From Pristionchus mayeri (lineage: Eukaryota > Nematoda > Chromadorea > Rhabditida > Neodiplogasteridae), in NCBI GenBank assembly GCA_036245805.1, contig BTRK01000001.1, forward strand, positions 27,721,087 to 27,785,086: DNA of 64,000 nucleotides, written 5' to 3'. Both the position numbers and the translations under genes were made by a program. The notes beneath the pieces are model-generated. The model had not been told where the DNA came from, searched no databases, and saw nothing but the letters and a program-made list of their open reading frames with translations. Below are positions 47,256 through 58,756 of the stretch, piece by piece. How positions within the stretch are numbered: the stretch's first letter is position 1; each line of letters opens with the position of its first letter.

Positions 47256-48696
47256 ATGTCTTCCATTCGTATGACTCCCAACCTAGAGCAGCGCAAAGCG
47301 ATCTTGCTTCTACTCTTCACTGGAGATCAATTCGACGACTTCAGTGTAAGCCTTGTTTTATTTTTCAAATTTTTTTATACTTCTCTTCCTTCACTGATTA
47401 AATTCTTCTTTCTCTTTCCCAATCGAGCATTTCAGCGCGCCGTTCTTGGCAAGTTCACAGATGAGACCTTCTTCAGCGTAATTGGGCTCATCCGAAAATT
47501 TCACAAATATGATGACTTTGTGAGTTTCAATTATCATTTATGCAAATACATGTACATATAACAATGATAATCATCACAGGCCCACCCCTCGATGGTATCT
47601 CTTGCCATGAAACTCACAAAGGACTTCGATTATCAATTGGAGAAGCTGATTGAGTTCATCGGAAGGGAAAGAGTGGACGCTTACGGTATAGTAAACTATA
47701 ATATTCTCAATTTAATCAATTTTTTTTCAGAGGGAACTGGACTGAGCGACTTTGAATATCATCGAATCCATCGCTCCAAGTATTCAACTGAGGTGAGCTC
47801 TGAATTTTTTCTTGACTCGAAGAGTGTCTCTCCATTTGCAGGCTGATCTTATCACTACGATTATTCCACCAGTCAACAGAAGAAAGTTCTCGAAAACCGA
47901 TGCTTCCCTTATCAAACAATCGGTCAGTTTCATACCTTTGCTAGTAAGAAACTGTAGTTTAAAACAATACTTCGTTCAGATCGAAGTTCTGTGCCAGCCC
48001 GATCTGAGATGTGTCGAAATTCCACAAACCGAAGGAGTTCGCGCTGCGGAGGCAACGTCTGAAAGATTGTTTCCATTCTAATCAAAACTACTCAGGAACC
48101 GGTTCTGTCTTCTCGTCCCAAGATCAGAGCAGCGAGACCAAGAAGAATCTCCATGTCACCTGTCTATGAATTGTGCGAGCGAGGACTCTATGTGTGAGTT
48201 CCTATTGATGTTATCTTATCAAATTAATCTTGAAAAATACACATTTTAGATCCTCCTTCATCGACAGGAAGGATTTTGTTGAAGAAGAGGAAGACCGCGA
48301 TAAATTCAAGGACAACATCGCGTTCCAGGTTCGTTCCCGCTTAATCAATGTCAATTCTCATGACCCCATTTTAGGATCACGAGGTGACTGAGTACGTCTA
48401 TTGCAAATGCAACGATGCTTCCATCAAGGAGAAGTGAGTAATACAATTTGGCTTATATTTTATACAAGCGAAAATAGAAAATATGTACGAATTGTAGCAA
48501 TTTCAGATTCGCCTGTTCTCTTTCTCTTCTCAGTGGCGAATTATATGAAAATGTGCACGAGAAATGCAGAAATGAAGCAATCGATGGAAGAGCGGCTATT
48601 TATCGATCTCAATTGGTCAACAGAGACATAGTCACTCTGAAGAGAGAGTTCTCATTCCTCTCCAAACCAGTCAAGGTCGAGTACCACAACAATTAG
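47256..48696 (+). CDS. Family B copy D: unrecognised multi-exon protein
   Basis: It appears complete, with the same ten-exon plan as copy A. It reads MSSIRMTPNLEQRKAILLLL, RAVLGKFTDETFFSVIGL, MVSLAMKLTKDFDYQLEKLI, EGTGLSDFEYHRIHRSKYST, ADLITTIIPPVNRRKFSK, IEVLCQPDLRCVEIPQTEG, RPKIRAARPRRISMSPVYEL, SFIDRKDFVEEEEDRDKFKD, DHEVTEYVYCKCNDASIKE and a last exon ending SKPVKVEYHNN. One donor (48052) is GC rather than GT; copy A has GT there. Differences from A are mostly conservative and the frame is kept through every exon, which is mild evidence of constraint. The product is soluble, about 300 residues, with a basic patch and a Cys cluster. The function is unknown. Confidence 0.75.
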
Positions 48697-48916
48697 TTAT
48701 CTCAATTCTAGAATTTCATTTTTTTCAATTCGTTTGTTCATTGTAATGCCTCGAACTTTATGGATTTGATAAATATTCTTCGAAAATAAATATTTGCATA
48801 TTGTATAAATTTATTTTAAAAAATGGAAGGTATGCTTTATCACTGATTCAGTATTTGCATGGACAATTGTACAGATAGGATATGCAAAGGAATAGAGAAT
48901 ATTAGAGAGTAGAAGT

Positions 48917-49366
48917 TCACTCCCTCGCGGGTGGTTCGGAGGGGTCAGTGGGAGGGATGACTATGGCATCAGTCACGAGTGGAGGAGGAGTACGATGGTG
49001 ATCGACAGTTACATCATCGAAGGTGAATCCATGATGACGGTGATTGAGAGTCACTGACTCGTCGGTTGTCGCATCATCATTCTCTTCGAGAGGGTAAATT
49101 CCATCGGGAGTCACTCCTCCCATTCCGAAGGTGAAAGACTCGTCGGGAGTGAAACCACCAGAAGAATCATCGTGACTAGGAGGGTAAGTGAAGGGAATGT
49201 ACGGGTGGTCTGGAAAGGGCCAAAGAGTATTTCAGTCAATCAATATTTAACCCACTGGAATTGGCAGATGACTCATCGAGAGTGATTCCATCACCGAAGG
49301 TCACGTAGGATGGCTGATGACGAACTGGAGGGAGGGTGACGGGGATATTTGGACGATCTGACCATG
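48917..49366 (-). CDS. Small Asp/Pro-rich gene, copy 2
   Basis: Two exons are clear: 49252-49366 (TWSDRPNIPVTLPPVRHQPS, then YVTFGDGITLDESSANSSG) and 48917-49209 (DHPYIPFTYPPSHDDSSGGF, TPDESFTFGMGGVTPDGIYP, ATTDESVTLNHRHHGFTFDD, TPPPLVTDAIVIPPTD, ending PPARE). The DES/TPD repeats and lack of hydrophobic core suggest an extended, possibly secreted protein, but I see no convincing signal-peptide exon; ATG near 49560 (MLQIIAATCFRSF) is a weak candidate. It lies tail to tail with family B copy D, as copy 1 does with copy A, so the two genes duplicated together. Confidence 0.55.
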
Positions 49367-50031
49367 TCTAGAGATCAAATATCAAAAGAGAGTAACTGAC
49401 TGCGAAGGAGAATGAAGGATGAGATGAGAGGAGAGAAGAGAAGGAGGCAGAGAAGGGAGTTCATTCTGAGCGAGGATGTATTCTCCCCTTCCTCTTTCTT
49501 CTTTTATACTCACATAATCTAAAGCTTCGAAAACATGTTGCTGCTATTATTTGGAGCATTGAGTCATATGTAGAAGTAATCAGACGCTTTGTATTCACGC
49601 TCGATTGAGATAAGGACAGACAAACAAAGAATGTCATCTATATCTATGCGCGATTCATTGATCTCAATTGGTCAACAAAGATAGAATCACTTTCAAGAGA
49701 GAGTTCCCCTTCCTCAATAAACCAGTCAAGACTTGCTTTCGCAAAAATTTATCAATTGAAAAAAATTCTGTATTTGGACAACTGCAATCTGTGAACTGTG
49801 CATCTATATTTTCCAAGAGAATGAGAGAATGATCTGCAATAAAATTACTTGACAAAATTATTTTATTTTTTTGCAAATACTCTTCTCAACATGTTGGCTC
49901 TCTGCTTTGAATTTTGCTGTAAATTTTATGAGCAAAGATAGTGCAACTGGACAAAAATTGTGCTATCAGGCACATTGGACCGCTAGGAAAGTGTAAAGGA
50001 TAATCTGGAACATATCCCATTCAGGACCAGT
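49367..50031. other. Intergenic with a decayed family B last-exon remnant
   Basis: At 49651-49735 the plus strand reads GATCTCAATTGGTCAACAAA and GAGAGAGTTCCCCTTCCTC, which resembles the last exon of family B (IDLNWSTET region; REFSFLSKPVK). It is an isolated, diverged remnant. Nothing else is recognised. Confidence 0.55.
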
Positions 50032-51512
50032 GTGCCCGATCGGGAGGGTGACATTTGCCAAACGGACATTTGCCAAAACGAGTCGCCGTTCCCTTGCAAT
50101 TCGGAACAGCGACTTGGGAGTTGTTTCATTATAACCAATGTGTACTCCCCTATAATTTTATGTATCAATCTTATTAGCATGCGATCATGAGTTTCGCTCG
50201 TTACCAGCGGCCAGGGATTCATGGTCCAAAATCTAGAATTTTAGTATCTAGGAAATCACTTCTAGATAAATACCAAACGCCTGAACCAATTGATATCCAC
50301 TTTACTAGGATAACGTAGCAACTGGGGTACTAGAATATGGATTGGTTACGGTACTCTGAGCTCATATAACCATGCCTTTTTACTCAAATTCTCAATTTTG
50401 GACCATGAAACCCTGGTCGTTTTTGACGAGTGAAAATCATGATATCCTGCTAACAAGATTTTTACATGTATTAGGTTGTTGCAAAAGTCTTGCGGTTTTT
50501 TTGATATTTTGCATGCCGTCTTCCTTTTAGTTTGACTGATGAACTTCCGAATATTGATTACTAATGAGGCCTTGTATACTCTTTCATATGCGCACCCTAT
50601 CGGCATTGCCCAATCGGGGAGGCGAGAACAGGACTAAGTTAAAGTTGCGAAAATTTATCCATCGAAAACGATACATTTCTCAATATTATGTTTCCTCTGA
50701 AGCATGAATGCTCAATTTCTGGTGGTTATATGAAGCTCCCATCTTTACCCTATACAAACTTTTTCTCATGGATGCTGGAAGTTACATCCTTTCGAGGAAT
50801 GTATTGAACTGCAAATGACTACATTTTGAATTTTTACGTTGATTTCGCATTTTTTTGAAAAATAAGAGATTCAAATTTTCTGAAACGAGAAAGATGCAGT
50901 TGCCAATATTTTTTCTGTGTATGAAGCCTCTTGGTGGTTGAATATAGCGCACTCATAGTGGAGCCTATATGGTTGGCCTTCGATGCAAAAAATCCGAAGA
51001 CATATCATTTAACCAGAATCTACAGCATATTTTCAATAGGATGTAATTCGGTCCAATCTTAATCGAGACACAGTTGAAACATATTTTCTAAAAGGGTATA
51101 CGTGTTACTTCCCAGACATCAGTATGGGCAGGTTTCACTAATTTTGCCGGTAAATATCCAGTAAGATACATTTAATATAAAATTTTGAGAATCAATGGCA
51201 ATTGTGTTCATCATAATTTAAAGCGTTGATCGCGATATCGGATTGATTGAAATGTATGCATGTAAAGTACAAGCATACCTCTAAACACTGATATGTTTGT
51301 TAGTCATTGTGATTTGTGGCAAAAGAATTATGATAGTTCAAAGTACGGACACAAAAAACCGCAAGACTTTTGCAACAACCTAATAATTGTAGGGGAGCAC
51401 ACACTGGTTACAATGAAACAACTCCCAAGTCGCTGTACCGAATTGCAAGGGAACGGCGACTCGTTTGGCAAATGTCCGTTTGGCAAATGTCACCTTCCCG
51501 CCCGATCTGTTC
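50032..51512. mobile_element. Inverted-repeat element W with nested mariner-like insertion
   Basis: The left arm is about 50032-50165 (GTGACATTTGCCAAACGGAC; GCGACTTGGGAGTTGTTTCA). Its inverted copy is at 51386-51512 (TGAAACAACTCCCAAGTCGC; GTCCGTTTGGCAAATGTCAC). A third, solo arm occurs at about 63765-63900. No coding capacity is recognised. The mariner-like element at 50471-51383 ends directly inside the right arm. Confidence 0.75.
50471..51383. mobile_element. Mariner-like element with perfect 31-base ends
   Basis: TTAGGTTGTTGCAAAAGTCT starts the element and AGACTTTTGCAACAACCTAA ends it. The inverted match continues for 31 bases through TTGCGGTTTTTT. TA flanks both sides. The 913-base body lacks a transposase frame. 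The identical ends suggest fairly recent mobilisation. Confidence 0.9.
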
Positions 51513-51781
51513 ATATAAACATCAAATTCACGACTCATTCTTTCTTCCACATCCATGTGTCATGTGAACAAACTCGAGGCGTGTGCCTTTTTTGTAGTCA
51601 TGAACTATGGAGGGAAAAGAGAGGGCATAGCGAGAGAGATGAAAGGAGTCGAGCGAAAGGAGAGTTGGCAATAGGCCGATAGGGTGCATTTTCTCGCTTG
51701 TTTTAGTGACAAAAGTATCGATGTAATTATTATGTTTGCTATTGTCCCCTGTTAATTTGCCCACACTTCTGTATTTTCAGC

Positions 51782-53944
51782 ATGGCCGCATCTCTTGAAG
51801 GACTTCCCCTTGAATTATCCACTCAAATCATCGTTTACCTTCCACTCATCGATCGATTGGCACTGAGAATCTGCTGTTCTGCACTGGAAAAAGCAGTTGC
51901 GGCGAGCGATCTTCTTCTTCCTAGGGACGAGATTACCATCAAACGGAGTGTGAGTGAACATTAATTTACGAGCCATCCATTTTTCCTCCCTCTAAAATCT
52001 CACTAGCACTCTCTCTCTCACTAGGCAACTGGTAATGCATATTTCAAGGGAACCGCAAAAGAAATATTCTATTTTAGCGAAATTTTTATTAACAGCCTCC
52101 GATGGACCCCTAACAAGATCCTAGATCCTAGAAAAGGTTCCATAATAATTTTTTAAATTAAAAATTTTTTTTTTAAATTTCAGTAGAAAATATAGAAAAC
52201 TCCAAAAAAGTGTAAAAATTTGCCAAAAGCCCGAGCAGTTGGTAATATTCGGACACACAACTTGACATAAAATAAATAGCTCATCCAGATGCGCTACGAG
52301 AAATTCTTCGAGGACGCTGGATATCGTTTACTCTGAAAGGAAGCGGGCAAAATAGATTATGTCAACTACATCAACTTTTAGATCGTATTTGGGATCTTAT
52401 TAAGGTCCATTGGAGCCTGTAAATAATAGTTTCGATGAGAACGAGTATTTGTATACTTTTGCGGTCCCAAGAGCGAGAAAGAGTGGTGGATCTGCAATTA
52501 CACTCTACGTAATGTTATGAGTAACGTGATGAGTCAAGCGTTCCAATTTTACAGTTCTCTAGCACCCCAAACATAAAAATCTGCAAGAACGGGCTGTGTT
52601 ATTCAGTGATGGGCTGAATAGTATTCGAATTGTCTAGAATCCGTACTTAATTTAAGTTCATATTTAAGCATCCGGGTGATCTCAGCATTCAAATTGGTCG
52701 AATTAGAGTTCACGCGGATTCGTTGTCAGAATTGTGCCGCTTCAGACGCAGAATCGGCAACAAGATTAGCGCCCATGAATTAATCGTCGCCCGAAACGTG
52801 AGCATGTTCGGAATTGAGACTGTAGAATACATTCACCCACCAATCATTGGAACTTACGTATTAACTGAAAGAGTAGAATGCGCAGCAACGTGGTGTCATG
52901 ATAAACTTCTTATCATGATACGACGTTGCCTCGCGGAACTGAAAATATTTCGTCGTGATTTTTTCTCGTTTCGTGAGCATTGATGTACGTTAAGAATGCT
53001 CTACTTTCATATTTCATTGTATTATTACACTCAGGAGACGGTCGACAGTAGAGTCGACGATTTTCTTGCTGATTTCCTTGAGGGATGCGAAGTGAATGTG
53101 ATGAGCATACATTTGCACGGAGAGCCCAGTCGGAAGTATGTTCGCCTTATTTGTTGTTGGTTGATTTAAAAAACCTCAGCTTTCGCGAATATATTATGCA
53201 AAACTCCAACAAGCAAATGTGGATGAAGCTGGAACGGACAAGTTTGGACGAAGAGTTACTTCGTTCATTTCTCCATGATGCCGACATTGTTTTCATGGTA
53301 TGCATCAAGGCTGGGACAACCCATTTTTGCCATGTTTTGCCTCCGTAATATGCAATAATTTATAGACGATGAGATTCATGATATTTTCTGCTCAAAAGAT
53401 ATTACAAGTTTTTTATGGTTTCATGCCCTGGTACGAATCGTACAAGGCAAGCAGATGCACGTACTACTTAATCGTGCGCATTTGTTTTTTGTCCTAAAGT
53501 GAGTGACACTTTTCAGTCTCCTGCTTTCACCATCTCCACTGACCTGTTTCTCGTTCTGCTTAAGAGGGGAGACTTCATTTATGGCGCACCAATCTCATCA
53601 GTCAGGCAGATGCTCGAAATAGCCAAGGTTTATCATACATATTTAATATTGTAAGTATAAATAGAAAGAAGAATTCAGATTTATTCCGATACAGCTAGAG
53701 ATGACCAGCACATCAGCTTTGGCGTCGGCTCACGTGCATTCAATGAATTCAAGATCGAAGTGGCAGGAAAGGAAGAATGGAGTTGGGATGAATCTGTGAG
53801 ATTACTAAACTAGTTGTTTGTCAGACTTTTACGGGGCATGTTAAGCGATCTGACAACAATGAGACGTGGACCAACGAATGTGGTGTTGACGTCTCGGAAC
53901 AGCCGGAATCCGAGAAGATAACCTTAAAACTCCACAGATTTTGA
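51782..53944 (+). CDS. F-box protein
   Basis: The first exon (51782-51952) encodes MAASLEGLPLELSTQIIVYL, then PLIDRLALRICCSALEKAVA, a clear N-terminal F-box (residues about 4-45). F-box proteins recruit substrates to SCF-type ubiquitin ligases through Skp1. Downstream exons read IQIGRIRVHADSLSELCRF (52694 onward), ETVDSRVDDFLADFLEGCEV, LSFREYIMQNSNKQMWMKLE with RTSLDEELLRSFLHDADIVF, DDEIHDIFCSKDITSFLWFH, SPAFTISTDLFLVLLKRGDF, IYSDTARDDQHISFGVGSRA and a last exon GHVKRSDNNETWTNECGVDV ending KLHRF. No LRR, WD40 or kelch repeat is visible; the C-terminal part resembles the variable regions of large nematode F-box families, by layout only. The interval 51965-52690 may hold one more exon (MRYEKFFEDAGYR near 52290), whose join is unresolved. 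Confidence 0.8.
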
Positions 53945-54689
53945 GTGTCTAGCATGATAAACCTTACTAGTTAAACTTCAAAATCAAACTTAATTGATAT
54001 TGTTATTGAAATAGATAAAGAAAAAAGTAATAGTTGAACACGGACTTTGTCCAAAAACGTTGTAAAATCACGAATATCGCTATATTTTTAAAAATATTTT
54101 GGGGCACCATGCAAACACAACACACACCACCAGTGACCACCATACAACTATGACCACCGGGTTTAGATTCTTTTACGAGGCAACCTGGAGTATCACTCTT
54201 CAGCCATGTATAGGGTTGTGCTCCAAAATTGAGAATAAGAGTGGAAATTCATGGTTTGATACGCATAAATTTCGGTAATGAATCGACATTCCTGCACTTC
54301 AGTAACCACTGTTAGCAAGTAGCACAAATACCAATTGGTTACGTAATTTGGTAAGCCTGAAGCCGAAGCGTAGCCAGATATCACCGAACAAGGTGCAACA
54401 AAACAACTAGAGTAGGTACAAAGGGAACAATAATTGCGAGCAAATATTTGTAACGAGGACTTTCGTGCCTGTATCCCATAATCATTACAAGGATTTCATT
54501 CTTCAAATGTCTTGTAGTTGAGAATAGTTACTCTACTCACTGTTCCATGAATACACTTCTGACTCACGTCCCCGAACACCTCTTCGTTTGCATCGTTCCT
54601 AATGCCTTATTTGTCCAGCCATTTGTCGATTTGCGTTGGGGTAACCCATATTTTCGTTTGCGAATGTCTTCTGAGTGCATCTGAATAAG
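53945..54689. other. Intergenic
   Basis: I see no gene or recognisable repeat in this stretch. Frames are short and without splice support. Confidence 0.4.
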
Positions 54690-54862
54690 TTAAAGTACCA
54701 CTGTGAGGAAAGATTTTTCGAATTTTTTTGATTTATACTGTAAATCGATTACAGTAATTTTTATTACCGCGAATTCATTTTTTTGAATTCCCGCGCTCGG
54801 TCTTGCGGTTCACATATTTGGTGGGAATTCAAAAAAAATCTTTCCTCACAGTGGTACTTTAA
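54690..54862. mobile_element. Miniature inverted-repeat element
   Basis: The ends TTAAAGTACCACTGTGAGGA and TCCTCACAGTGGTACTTTAA form an inverted pair of about 35 bases around a centre with ATTACAGTAATTTT. The unit is 173 bases long and has no coding capacity. Confidence 0.85.
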
Positions 54863-54996
54863 TAATCAAAACTAATTAATATTCTAGAGTTGAATAATGT
54901 GCATCATGCAATTACCAACCTGAATCGTTCTCGTCAATTCGGTAGAAATCAAATGAACGTATATCATATACAGTATACGGTATCTATACCTATATA

Positions 54997-55532
54997 TTAG
55001 GTAGATGCATAATTTTCTTTACAAGATATTTTTGATGTGTTCTCGAGAATTGTTTGCCTGAGTTCGATAATACTCTGGCATTATTTGGGACACAATTGCC
55101 ACACTACAATCTGAAGTTCATATTGAATCGATCTCAATTGGTTCAGTAGAAAAAAGTATTTCTCAAAAAGCGGAAAATTTTCGGTATTTTGGGTACCATG
55201 CTCAAGCGTCCATTAAAACAAAACTAATGGATTGTAATTTCCGCTCTTTTGTGTCCGTAGTAAGTGCGGGTGTACGCTTCCATAAAACACTTGAAATCAG
55301 ATCGTTAGTTTCTCTTAGAATAGTTATGGGGACAACACTACCAATTTCGCCCTCCAAAATTCTGCAGTGAGATTACTGTAAAATACTGGCCGAGCATGTA
55401 TGTCCATAAGTGCGCTATGAAGAGCACACATACACTAATATCATACAAAAATGGAAGGGAGAATAGCTAAAGGCTGAAGCAAATTACGGCTTGAAAACTA
55501 GAAATCGTAAAGAAAATTATGCATCAACCTAA
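54997..55532. mobile_element. Mariner-like short element
   Basis: The left end is TTAGGTAGATGCATAATTTT; the right end is the inverse, AAAATTATGCATCAACCTAA. TA lies on both sides (54995-54996 and 55533-55534). It is 536 bases long without a transposase. A partial element Y begins immediately after the right TA, so the two insertions abut. Confidence 0.85.
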
Positions 55533-55534
55533 TA

Positions 55535-55645
55535 TCACGCCTCTCATGAGAGAATCGAGCTGAGCTTGGGAATGGTGAAATGAGTTCTAACGGGTTTTGG
55601 CCACCCTGAGGCATGCCTAAGTGACCCCCGAAGTCTCATTGTTCA
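55535..55645. mobile_element. Solo end of element Y
   Basis: TCACGCCTCTCATGAGAGAA through GTGACCCCCGAAGTCTC matches the left end of element Y at 35159-35275, including GAGTTCTAAC and TTTTGGCCACCCTGAGGCAT. The rest of Y is absent, so this is a truncated copy. Confidence 0.8.
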
Positions 55646-55785
55646 CACTCGCATTTCGGCGTGACATCTGAAGTTAATAAATACAGTATCCCGACATACA
55701 GTAGCCATCTCAGGTTGCTGTATGCTACAATACCTGCAACAGCGAGTGCGCACAGCAGTAGGAAGAATATCGTAGGAAGCCGCAT
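55636..55785 (-). CDS. Possible short secreted peptide
   Basis: ATG at 55785 follows an intron-like CATTCCAG. It encodes MRLPTIFFLLLCALAVAG, a good signal peptide. Unspliced, the frame runs to TGA at 55636 (49 residues, with a second hydrophobic stretch and a VTPKCECEQ end). If GTATTG...TTCAG is removed, the mature part is only DVTPKCECEQ. The 3' end runs into the solo Y end, so the gene may have been truncated by it. This is tentative. Confidence 0.35.
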   Translation of the reverse strand: MRLPTIFFLLLCALAVAGIVAYSNLRWLLYVGILYLLTSDVTPKCECEQ

Positions 55786-58756
55786 CCTGGAATGAATCGG
55801 GTTGGGTAAGGATAGTCTATGCAGTTAAAGTAGTGTAAGGAAGAGCGCTCTCGTTAATCGATCGAATAAGTGATGCTGTAGACAACGTGTAGATCAAGGG
55901 ATCACTGAATAATGGGGTAAAAGGCCTTTCGAACTACGGCAAGGTCCTGCGCACAAAAGAGTACTGTAGCGATGAACGACAAAGGAATACGTTTGCGAAA
56001 GATGAGGGTCTACGGGTGGGGCACGAAGGAAAATAAAAAGGTGGAAAATACCTCTGATTGGAAGAGGCGAGGGGAGAGAACCACTCTCGAGGAGTGAGAG
56101 AGATGAGAATGGAGGGAGGAGGGGGGGAGGAGGCCTTTTATTGGCTGAGTTGTAGGCTAATGAACCTTTGTTCGCGACGATTATTGAATTGAATGAATTG
56201 GATAATGTTATTATTGCATTCAAATTCAAAGTGCAAATTTAAATAGACTATAGGACAACCTCGAATGAAATACCTGCACTTTCCATGCATAAGCATCGTT
56301 TACAGACACCACATTCTCGGTCAACTTTGCAAAGATTTTATTCTTAGTGGTTCAGTTATAACGAGCTTCACTCGCAATGAAAATGATCGATCAGAAAAGA
56401 ATTTGAGAGCTATATTGTCTGAAAAAATATTGTCTGAAATTGTCGATTCATCGTAAGTTTGCCCAAAGAACATTTTCTATTTCCAATCTCCTACCCAAGG
56501 TAAACTATACTAAGCTACAGTAGAGTTATACTTAAGTAAGATACAATGAAAATCTACTAATCAGCTTTTTGTATTTCAGTGATATTTTGGCTCAAATCTT
56601 GCTACTTTTGCAAAGCAGAAAAAGAGCTAAGGCATCACTTGTTCTTTAGTGAATTTTGGAGACTTGATGCTTCTCTCTTAAGACACCAACCAGTTCTGCT
56701 TCAGCAAACAACTTCCTCGTCTCCTTTCAAATCAAATGGCTCGTCTCCTACGCATTCAAATCAAATCATATCGAATTTATTCAAACACCAGGACTTGGGC
56801 ATGTTGAATAATGCTGTCGCTCCATTTATCGGGGTATCTTCTTCATTTATCGGCCCGATTGATTCCCATGTGGTGCACAATTGCATCTCGCCATCGCATT
56901 TTACGCATTAGAATTCGAATTATGAACGCTACTCAATACGGTGAGAGATCACAGAAGATGAAGAGATAATTACCCGAATTTTAAATAATACTACGCATGT
57001 AAGCGAGTCTGGTTGGTCTATAGACGATGGATGGCATCTCTAGAGATTAACGGATGAACTAATACACTGTATGTTGCACATTTACCCTCATTATGCTGTC
57101 AACGCACATATGACATAAACTGCGCCAGGGGAACACTTGGATAGTAACAATTTATGAATGATCTTTACATTCATTTTGCAGGTGCAAAAATCTCGCCATG
57201 ACTGGGGCAAATTGTGTCGAGCTCACAAAACATCGAAGCTCATATTAGTCATATGTATTGCGTCGAATCTTGCAAACCGCAAAAGCGCTAGGGAACCAAA
57301 TAATTAGTGTCCACTGCGTGGCATGCAAAATGCACGTGAAACCTGCATGTGTGCCCGGTCTTTCATTTGTGAACAATGGATCGTTAGATACCCTTCCAAG
57401 AAACCAACCAGTTTCCGCGGCATGAGGCCTGCCATCTGCACGGTGTTGATTATTTCCCTAGTGAGTTGATTTGTTTTTACTCAACCATTAAATTTGTGCA
57501 AACATAAAACTGTGGGATGGTGCAACAGTTTCAACGTTTTTGAGATTATCTTGCTTCATCCTTTATCAATCCTCCCATGCGTTATTGCATATAACTACTA
57601 CACCTATGATTTACATAGCGCCTCTATCAACATCCAACATCAACATGATTTGTAGGCAGGGTAGGATGAAAAATTTATCAAATTTGAAATTAACGGTACA
57701 GTTTTTGACGCATTTGCACTCTTTGTACTGCTGTGATTTCTCTGCAACAAAAACAATTTTATAAAGAGTGATAAATAAGAATTATAATGTATGAAGCGCG
57801 CAGCTTCAGCATTGTAGAAGCTTAGCAAAATCAATACCAATTTCAAAATTCCGAAGTATTGTATTTGTCGTATTTTTTTCATATGTAACTTTGTGAGCTT
57901 AAAATGATCAGAATTCAGAGATCAGATTAACGAAATCAGATGTGTGGCCCCCAAAAATATTCTAAGAGAGTTTTAAATAATAATTTCAATGGTGTTGGAA
58001 GTATCAACCCTTATACACCAACTTCACGAAATGACAGACAGTGAACCTCAACCACTTAATTTTTCGAATCATTTCAACGGAAAGCTCGAAAATGAGATAT
58101 TTTGTCACTTTTGGAAAAATTATGATTTAAATTATGAGAAAAATTATGATGATTAAAGATTATGATTTGATTCAATACAAACCAAGTATTGTAACGTAAC
58201 AATAGTGCGTGAAATAAGGCTGAAGTAGTGGTGGAGTCAAGTATGTGCGAGAAATATATGAAAATTCCTTGTGTCGAAACTTTGCACCAACCCGATATAG
58301 AAAGATATGCAAACAGTATCGTGACCATAGGCACTCTCTGTGTCCAACTCTGAGTGGTCCTTCGTCGAGGAGGTTCGTTCGCGCGCTGCTCTGACTGTTC
58401 TGGAAATGAAAGGGACGCCAACGGAAAGAGCTTGCCAAGCAGCGTGCGCGAACAACGAAAAGGTACTGTTCTAAGCATGTTTTTGTTATATATCAGTTAC
58501 GATGTTTAATGGTTAATATGCAGTGCCTGGCGATATCTTACTCTCCATGTACATGCATTCTGCTGGGAGAAGAGACTGCGGACAAAATGTGCAGTGAACC
58601 TGTCAAAGTCTCCACTAAGCAGCAATCGATTCCAGCAAGTCGGGCAATGTAGCATTTTTTCATTCATAGTCGCGCTATTTAGGCAATTGTGAAGAAAATA
58701 CTGCGTATTCTCAGTTTTCGGTAATGAAATGTCGCAGATGGCATTGAATTTTCTAG
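55786..58756. other. Long region without a confident gene
   Basis: I find no gene I can name. A plus-strand frame at about 56342-56452 (NENDRSEKNLRAILSEKILS, then a GTAAGT donor) and another at 56579-56911 (Ser-rich, SSPFKSNGSSPTHSNQ) could be exons of one gene, but the frames do not join cleanly. 57517-58297 is bounded by GGATGGTGCAACAGTTTCAA and GAAACTTTGCACCAACCCGA, loosely inverse and mariner-like, so it may be an eroded element. 56090-56140 is G-rich low complexity. Confidence 0.4.
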
